DNA of 5,644 bases, taken from the NCBI GenBank assembly GCA_937900305.1, contig CALCCV010000360.1:1-5644 (forward strand), in the 5' to 3' direction. This DNA is from an uncultured Pseudobdellovibrionaceae bacterium (GTDB lineage: Bacteria > Bdellovibrionota > Bdellovibrionia > Bdellovibrionales > Bdellovibrionaceae). Both the position numbers and the translations under genes were made by a program. The notes under the pieces are model-generated. The model saw only the letters and a program-made list of their open reading frames with translations, was not told where the DNA came from and did not search any database. Below are positions 1 to 4,859 of this stretch, one piece after another (position 1 is the first letter of the stretch; the number at the start of each line of letters is the position of its first letter).

Positions 1-24
1 ACATTTTCACGCAGGGGAGGGGAT

Positions 25-555
25 TTAGCTGGGCCTTAAGATGTGGCAGTTGTAGCCACCGGGATTGGCTTTTAAGTAGTCTTGGTGTTCTTTTTCGGCG
101 GGGTAGAAGGTGGAGACTTCGGTCACTTCTGTGACGACGGGTTTAGGGAAGGTGCCATTGCGATTGAGTGTGGCGATTAGTGTTTGCGCTGCTGACTTTT
201 GGATTTCGGATTCGTAGAAAATTGCGGAGCGATATTGAGGACCGATGTCGTTGTGTTGTCGATTGAGAGTTGTGGGATCGTGCATGCGAAAAAAAACTTT
301 CAGCAAATCTTCGTAGCTGACAAGTTGGGGATCAAATTCGATTTCGATGGCTTCGGCATGGCCAGTTTTTCCGGTGCAGACCTCTTCGTATGTGGGAAAT
401 TTTTTAGTGCCGCCCGTGTAGCCGACGGTCGTGTCGATGACGCCGGGGATGTCACGAAAGATATGCTCAACACCCCAGAAGCAGCCGGCTGCTAAGATCG
501 CGAGTTCTGTTTTTTTGTTTTTGGGAGGGGCGGAGGGGTCTACAGAAGAAGACAT
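25..555 (-). CDS. msrA: Peptide-methionine (S)-S-oxide reductase MsrA
   Basis: Reduces methionine-S-sulfoxide in oxidised proteins and free methionine, using thioredoxin-type reductants; no signal peptide is visible, so it is probably cytoplasmic. The 176-residue product has the family signature GCFWG with the catalytic cysteine at C25. By alignment to the known E. coli active site, Y56 (in PTYEEVC), E68 (in GHAE), D103 (in HNDIG) and Y108 (in QYRS) are all present. C170 in the C-terminal GGYNCH is the likely resolving cysteine. Length is normal for a single-domain MsrA, with no MsrB fusion. The open frame extends to a TTG at 585, but the ATG at 555 is preceded by AAAGGA at 6 bases, so I place the start there. 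It is probably the last gene of a three-gene minus-strand operon, 34 bases after the DUF924 gene. The gene ends 24 bases from the window edge, so no terminator can be judged. Confidence 0.96.
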   Translation of the reverse strand: MSSSVDPSAPPKNKKTELAILAAGCFWGVEHIFRDIPGVIDTTVGYTGGTKKFPTYEEVCTGKTGHAEAIEIEFDPQLVSYEDLLKVFFRMHDPTTLNRQHNDIGPQYRSAIFYESEIQKSAAQTLIATLNRNGTFPKPVVTEVTEVSTFYPAEKEHQDYLKANPGGYNCHILRPS

Positions 556-561
556 CGAAGA

Positions 562-567
562 TCCTTT
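562..567 (-). promoter_or_regulatory. Ribosome binding site of msrA
   Basis: AAAGGA on the minus strand ends 6 bases before the ATG at 555. It decides the start in favour of the ATG and against the in-frame TTG ten codons upstream, which lies before this site. Confidence 0.7.
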
Positions 568-589
568 CGGAGAAGTTAGTGACAATTGC

Positions 590-1138
590 TTAAAATGACG
601 AACCAGGAATTTTTAAAAACTCGATTTCTTCGGGCGTGGACTTGCGGCCCAAAATTCGATTTCGGTGAGGATATCTGCCGAACTGATCAATGATCGCCTT
701 GTGCTTCATCTCGAAATCTAAATTTCCTTGCAGGCCCAGGCTTGAAAAAAGTCGGACGGCTTCTTGGTGAATGGCTCGAGACTCGCTGTGCATGAAGGGC
801 ATGTAAAGAAAGAGACGGTGCTCAGGTGTGGGGAGTTGAAAGTCAGCTCCGCAAGCCACGGCCTCTTGCGCAAGAGCGAGGGCCAAGGGATCACTGGCGA
901 ACGAGCCGGCTAGATCTCGAAACATGTTGCGGGAGAATTGATCGAGTATGAGAATTTCGGCGAGACGACCCAGTGGATCTTTTCGCCACTGCCAAAGTTC
1001 ACAGGAGTTGGCGGCCGTGTGAATCTGGGCAAAACGAAGACGAAGGCTTTCATCGAAATTGGAACTCTTTGTCCACCAACTTTTGGGATCGATCTCTGTA
1101 AACCAAAAATGAATAATCTCTTGAAAGTTCAAAATCAT
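590..1138 (-). CDS. DUF924 family protein
   Basis: A 182-residue member of the DUF924 family (helical, TPR-like fold, uncharacterised function). The family hallmarks occur in order: an N-terminal HFWF segment (residues 10-13), LGRLAEILILDQFSRNMF (56-73), SDPLALALAQEA (82-93), FLYMPFMHSE (110-119), and a C-terminal FGRYPHRNRILGR (153-165) followed by STPEE (167-171). The family ending is complete, so the gene looks intact. The start is ambiguous: the ATG at 1138 directly abuts GGAG, a TTG at 1132 has the same GGAG at an ideal 6 bases, and the frame stays open to a TTG at 1186 inside the upstream methyltransferase gene. I use the ATG because family members begin shortly before the FWF motif. 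It lies 23 bases after the methyltransferase stop and 34 bases before msrA, consistent with co-transcription. No catalytic role can be deduced. Confidence 0.9.
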   Translation of the reverse strand: MILNFQEIIHFWFTEIDPKSWWTKSSNFDESLRLRFAQIHTAANSCELWQWRKDPLGRLAEILILDQFSRNMFRDLAGSFASDPLALALAQEAVACGADFQLPTPEHRLFLYMPFMHSESRAIHQEAVRLFSSLGLQGNLDFEMKHKAIIDQFGRYPHRNRILGRKSTPEEIEFLKIPGSSF

Positions 1139-1161
1139 CTCCAAGTGCAGATCCGCGCCAA

Positions 1162-1746
1162 TTACAGTTTTGCAATTAGACGACAAACTCTTTTACCAGA
1201 ACTCGCGCTGATTTTCTCTTCAAAGTGCAAGACTTGTGAAGGGGCAAAGCGGTCCAGCACAAGATTTCTGGGGAAGGCCGAGTACAGACGACCCTTTGAA
1301 TCGCGTGCATCTTCGCCCTCGGTCACGCGCCACGAGAGATAAAGAATTCCATCCGGGCGGACGAGTGTTTTTAGTCGCTCAACCGATTTGACGATCTCGT
1401 CGTTGGTCAGATGCATGATCACGGTCTCACAATAGACATTGGCGAAGGTGGTTTGGATTTCAGTCAAGGCAGGCAAGAGAGATTTGTGAAATGAAATACC
1501 GGCGAAATTTTTTCGGGCGATTTCCAATAGAGCCTCTGAAGCGTCATAACCGCTGGCAGGAAAACCATTTTGCTGCAGCCAATGGGTGTCTCGACCATTT
1601 CCACAACCAACGTCGATCGTAGTTCCACCAGCAATGAAGTGCTTTTGGATCAGCTGATAGATGTCTAAGGGTTCTGGCTGCGCCAACCATTCAGTGCTGT
1701 AGTCAGTGGCTTGGTCTGTGTAAGTCGCGAGAGTTTTAATATCCAT
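1162..1746 (-). CDS. Class I SAM-dependent methyltransferase
   Basis: A 194-residue Rossmann-fold methyltransferase. SAM-binding motif I is TTIDVGCGNGRD (residues 42-53); the ribose-binding acidic residue is D68 in GYDASEALL; motif IV/post-I is around YCETVIMHLT (105-114); the LVRPDGILYLSWR strand (128-140) follows. The VIMHL and LSWR elements resemble small stand-alone Methyltransf_11/25-type enzymes, sometimes annotated as TehB-like. The substrate cannot be told from sequence. No signal peptide is seen, so it is likely cytoplasmic. The open frame reaches a TTG at 1782, but the ATG at 1746 has AGGA 7 bases upstream, giving a natural N-terminus. It is the first gene of the presumed minus-strand operon with DUF924 and msrA, and is divergent from the lipoprotein gene. 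A SAM methyltransferase beside methionine sulfoxide repair is suggestive only through methionine metabolism. Confidence 0.92.
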   Translation of the reverse strand: MDIKTLATYTDQATDYSTEWLAQPEPLDIYQLIQKHFIAGGTTIDVGCGNGRDTHWLQQNGFPASGYDASEALLEIARKNFAGISFHKSLLPALTEIQTTFANVYCETVIMHLTNDEIVKSVERLKTLVRPDGILYLSWRVTEGEDARDSKGRLYSAFPRNLVLDRFAPSQVLHFEEKISASSGKRVCRLIAKL

Positions 1747-1753
1747 GGCGACA

Positions 1754-1757
1754 TCCT
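1754..1757 (-). promoter_or_regulatory. Ribosome binding site of the methyltransferase gene
   Basis: AGGA on the minus strand sits 7 bases before the ATG at 1746 and supports that start over the TTG at 1782, twelve codons further upstream. Confidence 0.6.
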
Positions 1758-1869
1758 GGTGGATTTTTCCGAGAGATGTCAAAGAATCTTGCGAAGTTCA
1801 ATTTTTTGAAACTGATTTGCAATGGCCTGGGGCCAGTCGTGCGCGGTTTGAGTTTCGCCGCAGTTTTCG

Positions 1870-1897
1870 TTGACAACGAACTATCGAGATTTATTCT
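1870..1897 (+). promoter_or_regulatory. Putative sigma70-type promoter of the lipoprotein gene
   Basis: A perfect -35 box TTGACA (1870-1875) is followed after 16 bases by TATTCT (1892-1897), which matches the -10 consensus at four of six positions including the key first T, second A and last T. Transcription normally starts about 7 bases after the -10 box, which here is at or next to the ATG at 1904. If real, this promoter would give a leaderless or nearly leaderless transcript. Inferred from sequence only. Confidence 0.5.
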
Positions 1898-1903
1898 AAG
1901 AGG

Positions 1904-2401
1904 ATGAAAACATCATTCACGGCCTTTTGTTTAGTTGTCGCCTCTCTTGTGAGTGCGGGTTGTTCGGAGCCTTCCGTGGTGGGTCACACTCGCGAAGAGA
2001 GTTTTTATACTCCATTTGTGAATTCCGCGTCTCATTATCCTCAAGCGAAGACCGAATTGAATGACCTAAAACTTTTGCAAACAGATGACAGTTTTCCAAT
2101 GCGTTTTGCGCTGTTTGACAATGGCAAGTTCTATTACGAGATCGATAAATTGGGCACGGGCGAAGGTGATTGGGGTTATGAAAAGGGAGTGTTGCAGCTG
2201 GCGGCCACGCGACCCGTGTTTGATATGTATTTTTATCTTTCAGCGGTGTCAGATTCGGGCACGGCTGTTCAATTTCGGTTCAATGACCGTCATGGGTTGG
2301 TGTCCTTAGAGGCTCAACTGAGAGATCCCGTGCAAATTCGAAAAGAAGGGGGCGAGCCCGCTCCTCTCAAGGTCTTCAAAAACTCTGATAAAGAGATTTA
2401 A
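1904..2401 (+). CDS. Putative lipoprotein, function unknown
   Basis: A 165-residue protein of no family I recognise. The N-terminus is a clear export signal: MKTSF, a hydrophobic stretch to about residue 19, then SAGC with C20 as the candidate lipidated cysteine. Serine at the -3 position is tolerated but less usual than leucine. The next residue after the cysteine is serine, not aspartate, which by the known rule would allow outer-membrane sorting. The mature part (about 145 residues) alternates polar and aromatic residues (for example KFYYEID near 75, DMYFYLS near 107, VQFRFND near 121), suggesting beta strands; it has no further cysteine. The start is fixed by the signal peptide, since no other in-frame start lies near, but GAGG directly abuts the ATG and is too close to act as a normal ribosome binding site. 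It is divergent from the methyltransferase gene. No convincing terminator follows directly. Confidence 0.8.
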   Translation: MKTSFTAFCLVVASLVSAGCSEPSVVGHTREESFYTPFVNSASHYPQAKTELNDLKLLQTDDSFPMRFALFDNGKFYYEIDKLGTGEGDWGYEKGVLQLAATRPVFDMYFYLSAVSDSGTAVQFRFNDRHGLVSLEAQLRDPVQIRKEGGEPAPLKVFKNSDKEI

Positions 2402-2518
2402 AACACTTTAGGAAAATTTTGATGTCCTCGAGATAGTGATCGATTGTGACTGGCGCGAAATTGCGTGCTCTCATCGCATAAGAATTTTATTGAAAAGCTC
2501 GTCCATAACCAATTACCT

Positions 2519-2544
2519 TACGTGAAAGATCCCCCAGTCACGTA
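2519..2544. repeat. Perfect 7-bp inverted repeat with 12-base loop
   Basis: TACGTGA (2519-2525) and TCACGTA (2538-2544) are exact reverse complements around a loop containing CCCCC. On the plus strand only a short run (GATTTTA) follows, so it is a weak terminator candidate for the lipoprotein gene 118 bases upstream. On the minus strand its arm contains the TGA that ends the OrfA-like fragment, so it may mark a rearrangement junction instead. Confidence 0.4.
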
Positions 2545-2660
2545 GATTTTACGGCGGCCATTGTCTTTATTCCCGATTTGATATCGGTCTCAACCTGATG
2601 CAGGATGGCAGCTTTTTGCTCAGGTGAAAATACTCTTTTCGCTTTCTTGACTCGTTCCAC
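2538..2660 (-). pseudogene. Remnant of an IS3-type OrfA transposase N-terminus
   Basis: A minus-strand frame of 40 codons begins with GTG at 2660, preceded by AAAGGA 8 bases upstream, and ends at a TGA. Its residues 9-23 (RVFSPEQKAAILHQV) fit the N-terminal helix of IS3/IS911 OrfA proteins, which typically start with a basic stretch followed by F-[ST]-x-E-x-K-x-x-I-[LV]. A second helix follows (SGIKTMAAVKS, residues 29-39), where the helix-turn-helix of OrfA would lie. The frame stops just where the family would continue with its GIS-type turn and YxWK-like end. In a shifted frame a few compatible residues (VTGGSFT) occur before another stop, suggesting decay by frameshift and deletion. No OrfB and no terminal inverted repeats are visible. 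A short independent HTH gene is possible but less likely. Confidence 0.45.
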
Positions 2661-2854
2661 TCGTCATTTCCTTTCGGTTATGTCGAACTAAATTTTCGAA
2701 GTTTTTCTCACTCCAAAAAAAAGCAGTACAGTAAATCGTTGAGCAAGAAGGTTCAGTTATTGGAAGACGGGAAATTTCAGAAGATTCAAACGAGTCAAAC
2801 TGGTCCATCATCGGCGGCTGCGGCCGAGTTACCGATTTTCACCAAACGATTGAA
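2661..2854 (+). other. Gene-free stretch with open but start-less plus-strand frames
   Basis: Between the OrfA-like fragment and the small ORF no intact gene is seen. Two plus-strand frames are open here. One is continuous with the 2855 ORF from just after a TAA at about 2732 but has no ATG, GTG or TTG before 2855. The other is open from 2628 and ends at TGA 2856-2858, overlapping the ATG at 2855 as ATGA; it has only unsupported TTG starts (2739, 2760). This pattern would suit the damaged 5' part of a gene whose 3' part is the 2855 ORF, but the coding nature of either frame is not proven. Confidence 0.3.
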
Positions 2855-3076
2855 ATGATTGAATCCATGTCAACGTATTCACTTTTTGATATGAACGCTG
2901 GACATCCCTACTGTTCAGATGGAGATTACGTTGTCTATACTATTCACCAAAAAAATAAAGAGCCTCAAGTTATTTTTAAATCAGAAGGCTGTCACAAATT
3001 TATCCTTCAGGATTTTGTGAATGGTCCCAAAGCTGATCAACTGATTTACGTTCTCGATTATTTGGACGGATTTTAA
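2855..3076 (+). CDS. Small hypothetical protein, possibly 5'-truncated
   Basis: A 73-residue product I do not recognise. It has two cysteines (C20, C46), a tyrosine-rich central part with YVVYTI (25-30), and ends in LIYVLDYLDGF. The alternating pattern suggests a small beta-rich, possibly exported and disulfide-bonded fold, but it has no signal peptide of its own. Neither the ATG at 2855 nor the in-frame ATG at 2870 has a recognisable ribosome binding site. The same frame stays open about 40 codons upstream without any start codon. Both facts suggest it is the 3' end of a larger gene that lost its beginning, perhaps together with the neighbouring transposase decay. It could also be a real small gene using the ATGA overlap with the upstream frame. 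Confidence 0.45.
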   Translation: MIESMSTYSLFDMNAGHPYCSDGDYVVYTIHQKNKEPQVIFKSEGCHKFILQDFVNGPKADQLIYVLDYLDGF

Positions 3077-3205
3077 TTGGTGCTCTTGAACCATCTTCTT
3101 TCTTTTAGTGTGTCACAGGGGCAGAACATGGTTCGTTTAAGCTAGAAGAGGTCTCGACTAAGCCGTTTGGCGATCTGCGGGTTGCCACCACAGGCTCATG
3201 AACAA

Positions 3206-3246
3206 AAGTGGAAAATCACTTAGTTATTTTTTATTTCCGAACTAAG
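3206..3246. terminator. Candidate bidirectional terminator region
   Basis: Two overlapping hairpins lie between the convergent small ORF and the protease gene. AAGTG (3206-3210) pairs with CACTT (3217-3221) and is followed on the plus strand by the T-rich 3224-3236. CTTAGTT (3219-3225) pairs with AACTAAG (3240-3246) directly after the protease stop on the minus strand, with only a short T run beyond. Stems are short and AT-rich, so this is weak. The shared bases make the two hairpins mutually exclusive. Confidence 0.35.
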
Positions 3247-3247
3247 C

Positions 3248-4279
3248 TCAAAAAATTCCGAATTCCGGGTTGTGACAACAGATAAAGCTTCCATTTTGAT
3301 TCGGGCAAAAGCCGCTTTCAGAATATCCTCCCCGCTCCTTACAAGCTTTCTCCGACACGCAGTTACCCCAAAGAAATTTGAACTCTCCATTCTCCCTAGT
3401 TCGGATCGAACAAGTTCCCTTGTAATAGCTGAAGAGTTCCTTGATCCGCTCCGCCACCAGACTAGTTTTCCCGACCGTGGTAGTATGAGCGCTCGCCTGA
3501 CGTCTTTGGTCATCACTCAATGATGGCAGATTCGTCGAAGAGACCGCGTACACGATGTCGTCATTCGTTGTAAGCCATGGCCCTCCGGAATCGCCGGGAC
3601 AAGATTGATAATTTAATTCGCCGATCCTGCGCAAAACTATCGTTTTCTTTCCGATGGTTTTCCAATCTGGGACATAGGTTTTGCAGGTCTTTGACCACGT
3701 CGTTGCAGTGCAACCATAGCCAACAATGGCGGCCGACTCGCCGATTGATGGAGGCGCTAAGGCCACTCGCAAAGGGGTAGCGACCGATTTTGGCACCGGC
3801 ATTGACAGTAGCACCAGAGCCACATCACGGTCTCCCGAACTGCTACCTAGCGAGTATCCCCAAATGGCCTTGTAACTGTAAGGTCCCGTTGGAGTTTGAA
3901 CTTGAAACTCCAAGGTCCGTTTCAGATTTCCCGAAAAAAATTTAATTGGGCCGCCTTCGCCGCAAGTTCCCGCTGGATTTTGAAGCGTGTCTGGATCGGC
4001 AACACAGTGAGCAGCGGTCAACACCATGTTTTCGGTGACCAAAGTCCCCGTGCAGAATGCGCCGCTTGCGTAAACAAGTTTACCAACAGCAGGATACCGG
4101 TCCGTGCGCTGCCCATCTAGAAGAGCGACATCGGTCTCTTGGCGCTTTTCTGCGATTTCTTTCGATGCATTCTCCCCAAATTGAAAGGCCGCTGGATATC
4201 GAGGCTTCCAGGTGTCCGATAAAGGTGCGCTAACACAGCTCACTAGTCCGCAACCGAGCAGGAAACTGATTTTCTTCAT
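3248..4279 (-). CDS. Exported S1 (chymotrypsin-fold) serine protease with cysteine-rich C-terminus
   Basis: A 343-residue secreted or lipid-anchored endopeptidase. The signal peptide is MKKISFLLGCGLVSC; LVSC (12-15) is a good lipobox, with cleavage after VSA-18 as the alternative. A probable propeptide reaches to about residue 52, and LLDG (53-56) occupies the place of the usual IVGG. The catalytic triad is intact: H91 in LTAAHC, D152 in RDVALVLL and S231 in CPGDSGGP. C76 and C92 form the expected histidine-loop disulfide. The residue six before the catalytic serine (position 189 in chymotrypsin numbering) is Q225, not Asp, so trypsin-like cleavage after Arg/Lys is doubtful. Residues 290-343 form an extra six-cysteine module ending in CC, resembling clip-type domains. 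The start is given by the signal peptide; no clear ribosome binding site precedes it. It stands alone, convergent with the 2855 ORF. Function could be prey, nutrient or envelope protein degradation; this is inference. Confidence 0.93.
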   Translation of the reverse strand: MKKISFLLGCGLVSCVSAPLSDTWKPRYPAAFQFGENASKEIAEKRQETDVALLDGQRTDRYPAVGKLVYASGAFCTGTLVTENMVLTAAHCVADPDTLQNPAGTCGEGGPIKFFSGNLKRTLEFQVQTPTGPYSYKAIWGYSLGSSSGDRDVALVLLSMPVPKSVATPLRVALAPPSIGESAAIVGYGCTATTWSKTCKTYVPDWKTIGKKTIVLRRIGELNYQSCPGDSGGPWLTTNDDIVYAVSSTNLPSLSDDQRRQASAHTTTVGKTSLVAERIKELFSYYKGTCSIRTRENGEFKFLWGNCVSEKACKERGGYSESGFCPNQNGSFICCHNPEFGIF

Positions 4280-4342
4280 GGTTTACAGTAAGAAATTTCC
4301 ACACATTCGAACAGTCTAGTTTTTCCTACATTTCAACTTCTC

Positions 4343-4430
4343 CACAATTTGCGACTGATTGGTGCCGCGATGAGCGTACAGGTCAAAGCGTAGCCATCCC
4401 AGAAATTGTGATGCCCAGGTGATCGCTTTG
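4343..4430. repeat. Interleaved inverted repeats (pseudoknot-like layout)
   Basis: CACAATTT (4343-4350) pairs with AAATTGTG (4403-4410), and CAAAGCG (4384-4390) pairs with CGCTTTG (4424-4430). The second stem can extend to 9 pairs with one G-U. The arms alternate rather than nest. TTGCGAC also occurs twice in direct orientation (4349-4355 and 4436-4442). The region lies upstream of the protease gene and downstream of the transposase-like remnant, so it could be a regulatory leader or a relic of the element's end. Chance cannot be excluded. Confidence 0.3.
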
Positions 4431-4453
4431 GCAGATTGCGACGCGGCCCTGGG

Positions 4454-4666
4454 TTAATCTTCAATAAATGCTTGAACGAAGTCGTCGTCGTCGGATTGGC
4501 GCGGGATCCCTCGCTCTGGCTTAAGTCTTGGGAGCGATGAGAGAATTCCTTTGTGATCAAGAATTTTCCTGATGACTTTGGGGCCTTGATTGCGGCAATG
4601 ATTTTGACCAAGGTCTAAAATGCAAATATTCTTAGCTTCTAAATTTGTGACCTGTCTTCCAGTCAA
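4454..4666 (-). pseudogene. C-terminal remnant of an IS91/IS801-type transposase
   Basis: A minus-strand frame of about 70 codons without a credible start; it begins at a TTG lacking a ribosome binding site. Its residues 30-56 contain KVIRKILDH, then LPRLKPERGIP, and an acidic, phenylalanine-containing tail (SDDDDFVQAF) follows. This order matches the tail of Y2/IS801-like transposases (PF04986 proteins), which after a C-x2-C-G-G zinc knuckle have a segment like D-P-x-V-I-R-x-I-L-x-H-L-G-L, then P-x-L-x-P-A-R-G-P-P and an acidic end. The zinc knuckle and everything N-terminal to it are missing; residues 1-28 do not resemble the family, and a TGA lies upstream at 4703-4705. It is therefore a truncated fossil. 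The assignment rests on remembered family pattern, not on a search. Confidence 0.42.
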
Positions 4667-4767
4667 TGCACTTTCCAGAGAGAAAGTCTCATTTTGGGGC
4701 GATCAAAATGTCCGCAAATAAAATAAATTTAAATTCCATTGCCATTGCTGATGCTAAAATTGAATTG

Positions 4768-4791
4768 CCAAAGCAGAAGATAAATCTTTGG
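4768..4791 (+). repeat. Hairpin CCAAAG/CTTTGG followed by TATTTTT
   Basis: A 6-bp perfect inverted repeat with a 12-base loop (4774-4785), followed by a short T-rich run to 4798, looks like a weak plus-strand terminator. An alternative inner stem AAGAT/ATCTT competes with it. No plus-strand gene precedes it, so it would act only on transcripts entering the 4860 gene from upstream, or belong to the decayed mobile element. The rest of 4667-4859 is AT-rich and shows no clear promoter. Confidence 0.3.
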
Positions 4792-4859
4792 TATTTTTCG
4801 CACATAAGCTGCCCTTCCATATACGCACATTAGGCCCTAAATTTGCTATGTGATCGGGG

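Noticed and set aside
938..1342. Plus-strand ORF of 134 codons
   Set aside because: It is antisense to the DUF924 and methyltransferase genes, both of which have clear family motifs.
1777..1782. Minus-strand TTGACA upstream of the methyltransferase gene
   Set aside because: No acceptable -10 box lies 16-18 bases downstream; that position is occupied by CCAGGA, part of the ribosome binding site.
2620..2811. Minus-strand ATG-started ORF of 63 codons
   Set aside because: No ribosome binding site before it, composition unlike a protein, and it overlaps the OrfA-like fragment in another frame.
3088..3134. Inverted repeat GAACCAT/ATGGTTC with a 33-base loop
   Set aside because: The loop is long, no T run follows, and a 7-bp match at this distance is expected by chance.
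4296..4312. GTTCGAAT on the minus strand resembling a tRNA T-loop
   Set aside because: No matching acceptor, D or anticodon stems occur around it.
4321..4453. Continuation of the IS91-like frame past its TAA, with a protein-like stretch (WASQFLGWLRFDLY)
   Set aside because: It is in the same frame and open for about 44 codons, but family members end near the acidic tail and no start or motif supports a second gene.
4481..4492. Four tandem GTC triplets
   Set aside because: It is simply the aspartate run in the acidic tail of the transposase remnant and too short to call a repeat locus.
4333..4611. Minus-strand ORF of 92 codons
   Set aside because: It overlaps the IS91-like remnant in another frame and shows no family-like pattern; the other frame has the recognisable motifs.
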